Assembly: GCA_963742795.1 (NCBI GenBank) | Contig: CAVUNL010000008.1 | Location: forward strand, 62,001-126,000 | Reading direction: 5' to 3' | Source of the DNA: Palsa-504 sp963742795 | GTDB taxonomy: Bacteria > Actinomycetota > Actinomycetes > Streptosporangiales > Streptosporangiaceae | DNA: 64,000 nucleotides | Part shown: positions 1 to 8,271 of the stretch, in pieces | Position numbering within the stretch: position 1 is the stretch's first letter | Layout: every line of letters starts with the position of its first letter | Translations under genes and position numbers: made by a program | Notes under the pieces: generated by a model | What the model saw: the letters and a program-made list of their open reading frames with translations, nothing else | Database searches by the model: none | Told to the model about the DNA's origin: nothing

Positions 1-167
1 CTGCCTGAACCATTGCGAGCTGGGCTGCGCTGACAGCAACAGCAGCGACCGGCGACAGGCAACAGCGGTCAGCGACCGCCCAGAACTTTCCCACATCGCG
101 CGGCAACTTGGGATATGTCCGGCCTGAAAACGGACGGTCAAAGCAAGGGCACCGCTGCACGGAGGGC
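1..167. other. No gene seen
   Basis: Non-coding left edge of the window downstream of the amidohydrolase gene. I see no convincing reading frame, hairpin or repeat in it. Confidence 0.5.
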
Positions 168-1181
168 CTAACGTAGTCGCGGAAACAGTTCCAGAGCGTT
201 CTGCCGTTCGATTCTGGCCCGGTCCTCTGGTTGCAGGAGCGGGTTGCCGTCCAGGACCTGGATCAGGGTGTGGACGTCGGCTTCGTCCAGGGCTGGCCAG
301 TCGCTGCCGTACAGCAGGCGCTCCGGGCCGACGAGCTGCAGGACCGAGGCAACCGCGTGCGGGTTCGTCGAGATAGCGAGGTCGTAGTACAGCCGCTTGA
401 AGTAGGCTTCGACGCCAGCCGGGGCATGCGTCGTGGTGCCGGGCACGAACCGTGCCGCGAGCAGGCTGATCCTGTCTACCAGGAACGGGATGGTCCCTCC
501 GGCGTGCGGGACGATCAGGGTCAGGTCCGGGCAGCGTTCGAGGGTCCCGCTGAGCACCAGGTGCGTAACGGCGCGGGTGGTGTCGAAGACGAACTCGATC
601 AGCGAGGGAGCATAGCCAAGCGAGGTGTGCTCGACGCAGGCAGGCAGCGTCGGATGCAGGAACACCACGGCCTTGCGCCGGTTGAGTTCGTCGAACACCG
701 GATCAAGCCGACGGTCACCGAGATAGACGCCCTCGTGGTTGGTCAGCAGCGCCACGCCGTCAAGCCGCAGCGTCCCGAGCGCATAGTCGATCTCAGCCAG
801 GGCAGCGTCCACATCGGGCAGCGGCAGGCGCGCAAAGCCGCCGAAACGGCCCGGGTAGCCGCGGATGGCTTCGACCGCCGCCTCGTTCGAGGAGCGGGCC
901 ATCCGCTGTGCTGCGGCGGCATCGCCGGGAGCGGCGAACATCCCGGCCCACAACACCATCGACAAGATCGCGGTCGCAATGCCCTGACTGTCCATCACCT
1001 CCAGCGCTGCCTCAGGCCCCCAGGTGGCAAAGCCACGGAAGATCGGCGCGGGCGGCACGGATGCCTGCAGTCCGGCCGGCACATAGTGTGCGTGCACATC
1101 GATGCGGCCAGAAGAGAGGTGCCCGCCGCCGGGCATGCCAGGCTCGTGCCGCGCCATCGTCATCCCGTCTTCGCCGCTCAT
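168..1181 (-). CDS. Amidohydrolase family protein (ACMSD-like)
   Basis: A cytosolic metal-dependent hydrolase or decarboxylase of the amidohydrolase-2 family. Visible family marks are the N-terminal metal motif IDVHAHYVP (about residue 28), FLHPT in the middle, PHAGGTIPF (about residue 230) and LLYGSDWP near the C-terminus, the last carrying the usual catalytic Asp. About 337 residues is the normal family length, so the gene looks intact. The ATG at 1181 is preceded by an in-frame GTG; an internal ATG seven codons on is also possible. It lies 9 bp after the SnoaL-like gene and is probably co-transcribed with it. The substrate cannot be read from the sequence. Confidence 0.85.
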   Translation of the reverse strand: MSGEDGMTMARHEPGMPGGGHLSSGRIDVHAHYVPAGLQASVPPAPIFRGFATWGPEAALEVMDSQGIATAILSMVLWAGMFAAPGDAAAAQRMARSSNEAAVEAIRGYPGRFGGFARLPLPDVDAALAEIDYALGTLRLDGVALLTNHEGVYLGDRRLDPVFDELNRRKAVVFLHPTLPACVEHTSLGYAPSLIEFVFDTTRAVTHLVLSGTLERCPDLTLIVPHAGGTIPFLVDRISLLAARFVPGTTTHAPAGVEAYFKRLYYDLAISTNPHAVASVLQLVGPERLLYGSDWPALDEADVHTLIQVLDGNPLLQPEDRARIERQNALELFPRLR

Positions 1182-1190
1182 CACGCGCGC

Positions 1191-1616
1191 TCAGCCCAGG
1201 CGGCTCGCCGATCGGGCGGGTCGAAAGGTTTGGCGTAGTAGCGGGTGTCTGTGACAAATATGACCCGTGTCATCAAGTTCCAGAATGACCACCACGTGCC
1301 ACCGGTCGCCACCGTAGTCGTTTATGCCTTCAACAACCCAGGTTCGCCTGGCACCGGCAACTCGCCGCATGGATATGGACGGTGGGGGACCGGGAAAGGC
1401 CTGCTGCATGGCACGCATGGCATCGCGCCCTCGGATGCGCTCACCGGACTGCGGCATATACATGACATAGTCAGGGTGCCGCACCTCGAACTCAGCCTCC
1501 GGGGACAGGGCACTCGATCCGCCGCCCAACAAAAGGTCGATTGCTTCGCGCATAGCCGAGGCATCACTGTCCTGCACAGCCTGCCGGAGCAGTGCCTGGA
1601 CGCTTGACTCAGCCAT
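1191..1616 (-). CDS. SnoaL/NTF2-like protein
   Basis: A 141-residue protein that fits the small alpha+beta barrel (SnoaL/NTF2-like) fold: helical N-terminus, a segment around residues 47-68 with an IRGRDAMRAM-type sequence, then beta-rich segments ending near residue 130. Members are small isomerases, cyclases or ligand carriers. The start is supported by a very strong ribosome site, GGGAGGGGAAAGG, just before the ATG. It is the first gene of a two-gene unit with the downstream amidohydrolase, so it may act on the same compound. The call rests on general pattern, not a catalytic motif. Confidence 0.65.
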   Translation of the reverse strand: MAESSVQALLRQAVQDSDASAMREAIDLLLGGGSSALSPEAEFEVRHPDYVMYMPQSGERIRGRDAMRAMQQAFPGPPPSISMRRVAGARRTWVVEGINDYGGDRWHVVVILELDDTGHICHRHPLLRQTFRPARSASRLG

Positions 1617-1743
1617 GACCTTTCCCCTCCCGGAGTCCAGGGACTACAGCACACGAGCTCGGCTATCCCCTGATTACGGCGGTGCGGCACCGATCACGCG
1701 AGCATAAAGTCTTATCCGCCTCCCCGCTCCGACCGGATGAATG

Positions 1744-1860
1744 CTATTCACCGATCAGCTTCAGGCCGTACTTCGCCTTCAGTTCAGGGACCAATTCCGT
1801 CAAGTAGTTGAGCCGGTACTTGGCGGCAAGGTCAGCCGTCGTTTCCGGATCTGCGAGGCG
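1744..1860 (-). pseudogene. C-terminal fragment of an unidentified protein
   Basis: The frame ends at a TAG (1744-1746) and reads about 38 good protein-like residues rich in Leu, Lys and Tyr, including LVPELKAKYGLKLIGE at the end, but it is closed upstream by a stop at 1861-1863 and has no start codon. It looks like the surviving tail of a decayed gene. Tails with a K/R-Y-G/D-L/I pattern are common in cupin proteins, and a similar one occurs at 6134-6313, but this is only a resemblance. Confidence 0.4.
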
Positions 1861-1973
1861 TCACCTGCCGCGGATGCAGCCGCTAACGTTAGTTCCTCGA
1901 AGGTAACTAGATAGGTCCTGGTATGGCGCTGGCTGGCGGGCGCGATGTCCGGGCTGTTCAGTAGCGTGATGGG

Positions 1974-2720
1974 TCAGCGGTTCATCAGGGCGAAGATACC
2001 CCAGCCGAGGTATTCGCGCCGGTACCTGGCGTATTGTGCGGGTGAGGTGGCGAGTTCCGCGCGCATCTGGCCTGTCAGCTCGTCATCGGGATTAGCGTCG
2101 AGCCAGCGGCGGATATTCAGCCATTGCGCTGCGGCGTACCGGTCCCAGCTGTCCTGGCTGGCGAGGACCATTTCGACGACGTCGCAGCCCAGGTCACCGA
2201 ACCGTTCGATCAGTTCCGGCAAGGGCAGGAAGTCATCCGAGCCGATCGCGTGGCAGCCCTCGACGGTGGCCTGGTCGGGAGGTTCCTGGCGCCAGTACGG
2301 CTCGCCGATCAGCATCATGCCGCCGGGCTGCAGGCTGTGCCGCAGGAGGTCGATCGTGCCGGGTACGCCGCCGCCGATCCAGGTGGCGCCGATGCACGAG
2401 GCGATTCCCGCCGGGGCGGCGGCGACGTAGCCCGACGCGTCGCCGCGGGTGAAGCTGACCTTATCGTCTACGCCCAGCTCGGCGGCCCGGGCGCGGGCGG
2501 CGGCGATGAACACCGTGCTGATGTCGATCCCGGTCCCGGTCACCTGGTGGTCGCGGGCCCAGGTGCACAACATCTCGCCGGTCCCGCAGGCCAGGTCGAG
2601 CATCGGCGTCCCCGGCGGCGGGCTCAGCGCCTGGCCCAAGGTGGCCAGCTTGCCGGGTGTGAACGGGTTATGGATGCGGTGGCTGCTCTCGCGGATGGTA
2701 AAGCTGCGGGGAAGGTCCAC
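1974..2720 (-). CDS. Class I SAM-dependent methyltransferase
   Basis: A 248-residue small-molecule methyltransferase. The SAM-binding motif I is MLDLACGTGEML (about residue 40), followed by an acidic end of strand 2 (GTGIDIS), motif with RGDASGY, and a post-motif region LLIGEPYW. The frame is open further upstream, but the GTG at 2720 has a GAGGAG ribosome site and the sequence becomes family-like only there, so I start it there. It begins two bases after the stop of the preceding small secreted-protein gene. The substrate is unknown. Confidence 0.85.
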   Translation of the reverse strand: MDLPRSFTIRESSHRIHNPFTPGKLATLGQALSPPPGTPMLDLACGTGEMLCTWARDHQVTGTGIDISTVFIAAARARAAELGVDDKVSFTRGDASGYVAAAPAGIASCIGATWIGGGVPGTIDLLRHSLQPGGMMLIGEPYWRQEPPDQATVEGCHAIGSDDFLPLPELIERFGDLGCDVVEMVLASQDSWDRYAAAQWLNIRRWLDANPDDELTGQMRAELATSPAQYARYRREYLGWGIFALMNR

Positions 2721-2721
2721 G

Positions 2722-3081
2722 TCAGGTCTCCTCACACGAGACGGTCTCCGGGTCAGCGGCGGCCCGGCGATCGTGCCCGGCGAGGGGCTGCGCGCCTGAG
2801 GCGGCCGCCGGGCCATTGTCCCGGTTGCGCAGGCACCGGGGTAGCTGATTACCGGCCTGCCCCCGGCGGGACGCCGGCGCCCGGGCTGATGCCCTGGTGG
2901 CCTGCTTTGCATGGATCGGGCGGCTGGTACGGCGAACCCGGCTGGGGATGGGCGGACATGGCAGCTGCCGGGTGGGCCGCGGCATGGCCACCGGGGCGAC
3001 GGCGACGATGACCGCCAGGCCCCCGGAGGCCAGTGCCATGGTCAGGATGAGGAGCTTGCCGCGGCGGAGCAGGCGTTTCAT
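2722..3081 (-). CDS. Small basic protein with N-terminal hydrophobic segment, possibly secreted
   Basis: About 119 residues. It starts with a charged stretch MKRLLRRGK followed by a hydrophobic segment of roughly 20 residues (about 9-32), like a signal peptide or membrane anchor, then a Pro/Arg/Ala-rich low-complexity tail with no family I recognise. The stop is directly before the start of the methyltransferase gene, which argues for a transcriptional unit. The ribosome site (GAGAAAAG) is weak. It could also be chance open frame in GC-rich DNA. Confidence 0.35.
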   Translation of the reverse strand: MKRLLRRGKLLILTMALASGGLAVIVAVAPVAMPRPTRQLPCPPIPSRVRRTSRPIHAKQATRASARAPASRRGQAGNQLPRCLRNRDNGPAAASGAQPLAGHDRRAAADPETVSCEET

Positions 3082-3453
3082 CGATCGGATCTTTTCTCTG
3101 GCTGTTTGCTGGCGGATTGGCGTTGTGCGGGTCGCTGTCATGTTCTGGTGCTGCGCGCAGCCGGGCGGCCCGGGTCCGTTGATCAGTGCCAATGACCAGG
3201 AGTCAGCCGTGCTGGAGCACGCCGGAGTACCGGGTTGGGTTTACCGTCGCTCACGGAGGCTTCCGTCAGGTAACCGGAGGCGGTACGCCTGCGGCGCGGG
3301 CGCAGGGCGGTGATCCACAGGTCGGCCGGGTGGCCTAGGTAGTAGGCGGGAGCGGTGTTGGGGCGGCGAGCTTCCCGCTCCGGCTGGGCGGGAAAATCCC
3401 GCCGGGCGAGCCCGGCGTCATCGTCACGGCTATCGTGACAGCGAGGGAGGCTG
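3082..3453. other. Non-coding stretch with two strong hairpins
   Basis: No supportable gene. Two perfect short inverted repeats stand next to each other: GGCGGGA/TCCCGCC with a 3-nt loop at 3387-3403, and GTCACG/CGTGAC with a 5-nt loop at 3423-3439. They lie just downstream of the stop of the minus-strand gene at 3454, so they may end its transcript, though there is no T-tract. Confidence 0.4.
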
Positions 3454-3702
3454 TCACGCCCGGCGCGGGAGCCCGGCTCCGGCAGGGCCCGGATCGTGCT
3501 TGTCCGTGCCGTCCCGGGTGAGGGATTCGATCGGCCCGTTGAAGTAGTGCCCGGCCGGGCACCTGACCATGACGCTTTCGAGGGGCCCGTCGGTTGAGCG
3601 CATGGTGAACCGGCAGCTGACCTCGGCAGGCAGCCCGCATCGTGCGGCGCCCTCTTGGTCCAGGCAGGCCGGGCAGGTGAGGAACATCGCCTGGCTCTCC
3701 AT
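3454..3702 (-). CDS. Small Cys-rich protein with zinc-ribbon-like Cys motifs
   Basis: An 82-residue protein with a CPAC pair near the N-terminus (residues about 9-12), a second Cys group GLPAEVSCRF, and a later VRCPAGHYFNGP motif, so the Cys and His residues could build one zinc site. It resembles short conserved actinobacterial proteins of unknown role. The ATG at 3702 was chosen because GAGGGGG stands 4-5 bases before it; a longer start nine codons upstream lacks this. It follows the four- to five-helix membrane protein gene on the same strand. Confidence 0.65.
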   Translation of the reverse strand: MESQAMFLTCPACLDQEGAARCGLPAEVSCRFTMRSTDGPLESVMVRCPAGHYFNGPIESLTRDGTDKHDPGPAGAGLPRRA

Positions 3703-3730
3703 TACGTCCCCCTCTGGGTGTGCTGGCATG

Positions 3731-4300
3731 TCAGCGTGAGTTCAGAGATAGGGATGCGTCCTCGACTGCGCCGATACGGCCGGCCCAGATCAGCCACGCA
3801 GGCAGCACCACACCGCCGGCGAACAGCATCAGGTCCGAGAGGCTGTCGTTGCCGGCGGCGCAGGACCCGGCGGTGACCAGCAATACGAGCGCGACAAGGG
3901 CCGTATAGCTGACCCATGCGCGATGACCGGGGCGCCGTGCGGCTGCGGCGAACGCGAGCATTCCCGCGCCGATCAGCGCGAACGCGGCGAGCGCGAATGC
4001 CGCGACGATCGTGTCGATGCTAAACGCGATCGAGTTCGTGGTCTGGATCGGGTTGGCATGCGTGGCCATCAGGCCGACGGCGCGGTGACCGCCGAGTTCC
4101 AGGACACTGCCGGTGATCCACAGCAGGGCGCCGGCGCCGATCGCGAACGCGCCGATCCTGGTGAGCGCGCGGTCCGGGCCTAGGCGATCCCGGAGGAAGA
4201 GTGCGGCTACGGCCAGGCAACCGAAGCCGGCGATGGCGATCGAGGTATAGTACCGCTCCTGCGGCAGGGTAGTGACCTGCCACTGGTAGTAGATATGCAT
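3731..4300 (-). CDS. Integral membrane protein (DUF4386-like)
   Basis: A 189-residue protein with about five hydrophobic helices (roughly residues 20-36, 47-65, 90-118, 130-148 and 160-178) and an HxxxGLMATHANP loop between the second and third. Layout and length fit the DUF4386-type membrane proteins of actinobacteria; the function is unknown. It lies upstream of the small Cys-rich gene on the same strand. Just upstream, at 4323-4344, are two direct copies of GTGGAACG. Confidence 0.6.
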   Translation of the reverse strand: MHIYYQWQVTTLPQERYYTSIAIAGFGCLAVAALFLRDRLGPDRALTRIGAFAIGAGALLWITGSVLELGGHRAVGLMATHANPIQTTNSIAFSIDTIVAAFALAAFALIGAGMLAFAAAARRPGHRAWVSYTALVALVLLVTAGSCAAGNDSLSDLMLFAGGVVLPAWLIWAGRIGAVEDASLSLNSR

Positions 4301-4430
4301 CCCCTGCTGCGGGGTCTCCGACGTGGAACGTTTCGTGGAACGACCCGCCAGATATTCCCGGCGTCGTGAGTGCCGTCAGTGCGATGACCCGTGTCATCTG
4401 TGCAGCTAGCGCGTGTGCAGCCTGCGAGCG

Positions 4431-4481
4431 CACTTCTTGTAAACGGCAGGTCAGCGGTTCGATCCCGCTCACCGGCTCCCA
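4431..4481 (+). repeat. tRNA-Thr(TGT)-like 3' half (attachment-site remnant)
   Basis: The stretch reads as the second half of a tRNA: an anticodon loop CTTGTAA, a variable loop AGGTC, a T-arm with stem AGCGG/CCGCT around TTCGATC, an acceptor strand CACCGGC and discriminator T. No matching 5' acceptor strand or D-arm lies upstream, so it is not a functional gene. Such 3' halves are what tyrosine-integrase recombination at a tRNA leaves behind. It cuts off the end of the minus-strand AbiEii gene, which loses similarity to its family exactly here. Confidence 0.6.
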
Positions 4482-5242
4482 GGTTGCCGCGTAGGTCTGC
4501 TGGCGGAGGTCAGCGAGGTTATCGACCGCGGAGGAGAGCGCCGTGAGCGTGGTGCCACGGAATGCGGCGGTGGCGAGCAAGGCCTCACGGGCGACGCCAT
4601 GGTCGACCGGCCAGTTGCGCGTCAGGGTGTAGATGTCGGCGTAGTCGCGGACTCGCGTGTTGGCCGGGCCGAGGCCGATGGCCGTGGTGATCTTTTCGGC
4701 TAGTACGGTCTCGATGGGATAGCCGAGCACTCGTACAGGCGGCAATCCCGGCCGCAGCGAAGGCAAACTGAGATGTCGTGGTGCGGGCGTGACCGGGTCG
4801 CCGAAGTTGACATCGAGCCGGAACTTCACCACCGCTGTGGCGGTGGCGCAGTCCATTGCGATGCGCGCACCTGAATAGAGGGCTTCGTCCCGGATGATGC
4901 GGGAGCTGACCGTGTCCGCTCGATACTCGACCCGTCATCGTAGGCGGGAGCCTGACGGGCGATCTGTATAACGCGCTCCACGACCGCGGACTGGTCATTG
5001 CTCCCGGCGTGGGCGAGTGCGTCTAGATCGGCGGTGGGCCGACGGGCGTCGTATGCGGCGAGCAATATGCCGCCCTTGATGATGAGCTGGTCGGTGTAGG
5101 GCGACATGCTGAGCCGTGCGAGCCAGCGCTCGACGACGTACAGGGTGAGGAGTTCTTGGGTCGCTCGTCCTTCCGCCCGGGCCCGGTTCTGCAGGTCGAG
5201 GTAAGCCTGGCCGGCCGGTGTTGCTCGTGTCGGCCGCCTCAT
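4482..5242 (-). pseudogene. AbiEii-type nucleotidyltransferase toxin, frameshifted and truncated
   Basis: Product would be the nucleotidyltransferase toxin of a type IV AbiE toxin-antitoxin pair. The N-terminal frame carries the family motif KGGILLAAYDARRPTADLD (about residues 56-74). At 4931-4933 (a CCC run, GGG on the coding strand) the reading frame shifts by one base: the family sequence continues in another frame as EYRADTVSSRI, then FGDPVTP and the C-terminal helical part KITTAIGLGPANTRVRDYAD. One missing G would explain the break. The C-terminus is lost at the tRNA-like sequence at 4431-4481. The start overlaps the AbiEi stop as ATGA. Sequencing error for the frameshift cannot be excluded, but the lost end is real. 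Confidence 0.8.
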
Positions 5243-5826
5243 CCGGCCCTCGCTATGTCCACTGCGAGCCTGACTGGGCCGTATACATCTAGCGCAGCCG
5301 CGATCCGGAGCAGCGCTGCGGGCTGAGCGTCGCGGCGCCTTAGGTACCGGCGCAGAGCGCCAAGAGCGACCGGCTCACCAAACCTATGCCGCAAGCGCAT
5401 CAGATCTACGACCGTGCGAGGCGGATCGTAGATCCGGACCAGCTCGCCGGGCGCGGCTTCGACGCTGGAAAGACCAAGCTCGAACGTCTCGGGATCGAAC
5501 CGGAAAACCTTCGTCGGCGGGAACGCGATATGCGGTGGCCTGCTCGGTTTAGGCACGGCGATCTGGACCACAGCCGGGATCTCATCGGTCAGATCGTGTA
5601 CTGCCGCCGCCGACACCAGGCAGACGATGGCGCGCGGCGCACGGTGCGCCACCGCGAGGAAGTCGGGGTAGGTAGCCAGCGATGCCTCCGCATGGCGGAA
5701 GACCCCGCGGGACAGTTCGATGATCGCGCCCGAGTCCCGCGCGGCATAGAGATCGCGGGGATGGACTCCGTGCGCTACTGCCTCACCGGTCGTGAAGGTC
5801 GCTGGGAGGCTGGCGAGACCAGGCAT
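5239..5826 (-). CDS. AbiEi-type antitoxin / transcriptional regulator
   Basis: A 195-residue protein matching the AbiEi antitoxin layout: an N-terminal winged-helix part (FTTGEAVAHGVHPRDLYAARDSG, where the first 20 residues after the start form the HTH) and a C-terminal domain with the typical YDPPRTVVDLMRLRHRFG stretch followed by ALRRYLRR. In characterised AbiE systems it represses the operon and counteracts the toxin. The ATG at 5826 has no ribosome site, so translation may be leaderless; the frame is open further upstream but loses family character. It is coupled by a 4-nt overlap to the broken AbiEii gene, so an orphan antitoxin may remain. Confidence 0.8.
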   Translation of the reverse strand: MPGLASLPATFTTGEAVAHGVHPRDLYAARDSGAIIELSRGVFRHAEASLATYPDFLAVAHRAPRAIVCLVSAAAVHDLTDEIPAVVQIAVPKPSRPPHIAFPPTKVFRFDPETFELGLSSVEAAPGELVRIYDPPRTVVDLMRLRHRFGEPVALGALRRYLRRRDAQPAALLRIAAALDVYGPVRLAVDIARAG

Positions 5827-5994
5827 GGATAAAAGCGTCGCACGATGATACGTTCTGTACAACCTTCTAATCCGCCACAGCGGCGCATCGAAGTTGATCA
5901 CGATGTCACAGCCTGACGAAAGCCGGACCGCCAATCCCTGCACCGACCATACGCAAGAGGTCTCTCTCGTGTTCGAGGAGGACCCTTGACTTTA

Positions 5995-6036
5995 GTAGCG
6001 AGAGCAGGATTTGAGCCTGGGACCTCTGGATGAGCC
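5995..6036 (-). repeat. Degenerate tRNA-Met-like 3' half (attachment-site remnant)
   Basis: On the minus strand this reads as a mutated copy of the tRNA-fMet 3' half found at 42442-42484: CTCAT, CCAGAGGTC, then a T-arm-like CAGGCTCAAATCCTG and an acceptor end CTCGCTAC, with several substitutions and a short deletion in the anticodon arm. It cannot form a tRNA. Together with the tRNA-Thr-like half at 4431-4481 it brackets the AbiE pair. Confidence 0.55.
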
Positions 6037-6133
6037 GGCCGACGCATGTCCCACATGTCCGCACGCCACGCGTCCGGCGGTTCCCACTTCGCGCCAGGAT
6101 GCCCGTCCTCGAACGACCGGTCATGCTCTGGGT

Positions 6134-6313
6134 CTAGTGGAGGCCGGTGATCTGCTCGATGTCGTACCGGGCGCGAAGGTCGGCCACGACATCGGCGTCG
6201 GGTCGGCCCTTAGTCGCCTCCATGATCGTCATGAGCTCGTCGAAGTAGTTCTCGTGGCCACCGGGCACTGAGGACTGGAAGAACACTTTCACCGGCGGGA
6301 CGAACTTCGTCAT
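6134..6313 (-). pseudogene. C-terminal remnant of a cupin-like protein
   Basis: About 59 residues are protein-like: FQSSVPGGHENYFDEL then an acidic helix and ADLRARYDIEQITGLH. This pattern (hydrophobic strand, PGG-H/F-E-x-Y/F-F-x-E-L, then a D-x-x-x-x-L-x-x-R/K-Y tail) is the usual end of small cupin-domain proteins, but the barrel itself with its metal-binding histidines is missing upstream, where the frame turns into low-complexity residues. An ATG at 6313 could still give a short peptide, but I read it as the stump of a deleted gene. Confidence 0.45.
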
Positions 6314-6436
6314 CGTCTCTGGCCTGCGGGTTTTGGGATTAGCCGTGACCTGCGCGTGCCGCGGGAAGAGCAGGCGCTGCCCGCCAAAGGCGAGGCCCGC
6401 CGGGTGGAGGGACGGGGCCGGATCGAGCGCAGCCAC

Positions 6437-7006
6437 GAACGGAGGCTAGCCACCGTGTTCGGCCCGGTCAGGCGCATAACACGCCAGGATTCGTTCGTTA
6501 TCAAAAGATTTTTCGGACGGAGCGTGGTGCTACCTCACGAGCACTGACAGGGGCCCGCCCGGTCTGGCGAATCACCGGGATCTGGCGATGACTCCTTACC
6601 TTGGTGGTGGTGAGCCTGGCGTGGTGATGACCCCTGCAGGCGGCGGGATGTGCCCCTGTGACGTGCCAGAACCCCGCGTGTTGCCCTGACCTGCTGGTCT
6701 ACGCTTGGTGTTTACCCGCCGCCGCCGTGCACGCGCCGATGTTTTTACGTCGACTGGTCCCGGTCTTAGGTAGCTTCTCCTCTGGTTTGGGCAAGATCTT
6801 GATCGGGATGTGCGCTCGCCCGAACGCCTCGACTCCCGACCACCTTTCCCCTGGTGGCGGCTCGGCAGTCCGCCATAAGATCGCCTGACTCTTGCGCCGA
6901 ATCTTCTGCGCGGGAATCCGTGGACGGCAATAATCCTTTCTAAGGACTATCAGTAACTGGGGAGCCTGGAGCCCGCCCAGGCTCCTTCCGAGAGAGGAAA
7001 CGGTGG
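6437..7006. other. Intergenic region, no gene
   Basis: No supportable reading frame. At 6507-6527 there is a sequence resembling the dispersed motif ending CGAACGGAGCGTGG seen at 18298 and 40330. The last 60 bases before 7007 carry the leader of the next gene with a good ribosome site. Confidence 0.4.
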
Positions 7007-7285
7007 ATGCGCTGGTTCAAGGTGGCCGCCATCGCGGCCGGTGTATTGCTCGCGTTCCTGGTTGTCTCCTCGGTCATCGGGTTCCTGATGGAGGCCGCGA
7101 TCGCCGCGCTCGTCGTCGCTACCATCGTCCTCGCCGTCAAGGTGGCGTTCTACCGTAAGCAGGTTTCGTGGAACAGGCCCAACAGCGAGGTCCGCGAGCC
7201 CACCTACAGCAGTCCGCTGCCCCGGCATAACAGGCGGGATGTCGATGAGGAGCTGGCCCGGCTGAGGCGCGAGATGGGCGGCTAG
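7007..7285 (+). CDS. Small membrane protein, conserved actinobacterial type
   Basis: A 92-residue protein with a hydrophobic N-terminal half that spans the membrane once or twice (residues about 5-28 and 30-50), then a basic, polar C-terminal tail (RKQVSWNRPN and a final EELARLRREMGG helix) expected in the cytoplasm. Start ATG at 7007 follows GAGAGAGGAAACGGTGG, a good ribosome site. It stands alone between non-coding stretches. Function unknown. Confidence 0.7.
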   Translation: MRWFKVAAIAAGVLLAFLVVSSVIGFLMEAAIAALVVATIVLAVKVAFYRKQVSWNRPNSEVREPTYSSPLPRHNRRDVDEELARLRREMGG

Positions 7286-7629
7286 CCGCACCGTCTTACG
7301 TCGGCACTGGCGCATCTGTATTGTCATGGTCAGCAGCAGTTCAGCGGTCCCGACAGCATGAGGTTACGGACCACGCCAAGCATCCCTTCAACAACGACGA
7401 TGCTTACGATCGCCCGCTTTATAAAGTCGGTGTACCGAGCCAGTGGTCACTGCCTTTTCGCGAACGTGCCTCTGTCAGATTCGCTGGTCGCGAGCGGCAA
7501 ACTCTGAGGTCAGCGCCTCGCGGAGTCGCTCAAGGCCGAAGCGGTGCCAAGTCAGGTGAGACTGCGTCCTGGACTTCGGCCGAGGAGTCGTCGCGCTGTC
7601 CCGGGGCCTGAAGAGGACAAAGGCCGCCG
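7286..7629. other. Non-coding stretch
   Basis: No gene I can support. Short plus-strand segments around 7380-7440 look weakly protein-like but have no start, motif or ribosome site. Confidence 0.35.
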
Positions 7630-8240
7630 TTACTGACCACTGTCTCGGATCGAATAGTCCGCCGGCCCGGACGCGGAGGCGGAGGCGAAACACACCAGCC
7701 GCCTGTCACCACCAGGCCAGGTGCTGCTGTCTGGTGTAGAAGCCACAACATCAAATGCCGACGACGGATTGTCGATTCCGCCATATGCTCTGAACGCCGT
7801 GAGGCAGCGCGCATATCCGTCGTCATAGACCACCTGATCCCCCGGATATGCCGGTGACCGCGGCCATGAATTGCCCGCGAAGGACACCTCGGCTGTGTGC
7901 GGCTGAGCGCAGGGGGTCGCGGTGAAAGGGCCGTTCCATTGATTAAAGTTTATTTGGATCTGGCCCGAGCCCTGCAGCCAGTCCCCGGTCTGGAGCTGAT
8001 ATATCGTCACCTGGTCCGTCGAGGGGAGGAGGCGGACGTCGAGTACCTCGAATGAATAATCAATCCCACGATGGTCCCACCCGCCACGACCAGCGCAGCG
8101 GCCATGCTGACAGTAATCAGCAGACGCCGTGACGGGTCACTGCGCCCAGCCCGCTCGGCGGCCGCCGTGTCTGCCGCATACGGCTGATAGCCGACCCGGG
8201 CTCCGCACCGGGCACAGACCTCGGTCGCCTCAGCACGCTC
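7630..8240 (-). pseudogene. Frameshifted septum-formation-domain membrane protein
   Basis: The extracytoplasmic domain (YQLQTGDWLQG, NQWNGPFTATPCAQPHTAEV, GDRRLVCFAS) matches the septum-formation/DUF4190-type domain of actinobacterial membrane proteins. In a different frame just upstream lies the expected N-terminal part: a CARCGARVGYQPY zinc-ribbon-like piece, a basic linker and one membrane helix (VSMAAALVVAGGTIVGLII). The two parts are joined by a frame change somewhere at 8007-8060, and no start codon is found in frame for the first part. The domain's usual Cys in GDC is Trp here, so a disulfide partner is missing. I read this as a decayed gene. Confidence 0.6.
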
Positions 8241-8271
8241 CGGCCAGGCACCAGATGGCGCGCGCAGCGCG

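Noticed and set aside
1258..4398. 15-bp identity ATGACCCGTGTCATC at 1260 and 4384
   Set aside because: One short match of this length in 64 kb of biased DNA is expected by chance; one copy lies in a coding sequence with no other similarity around it.
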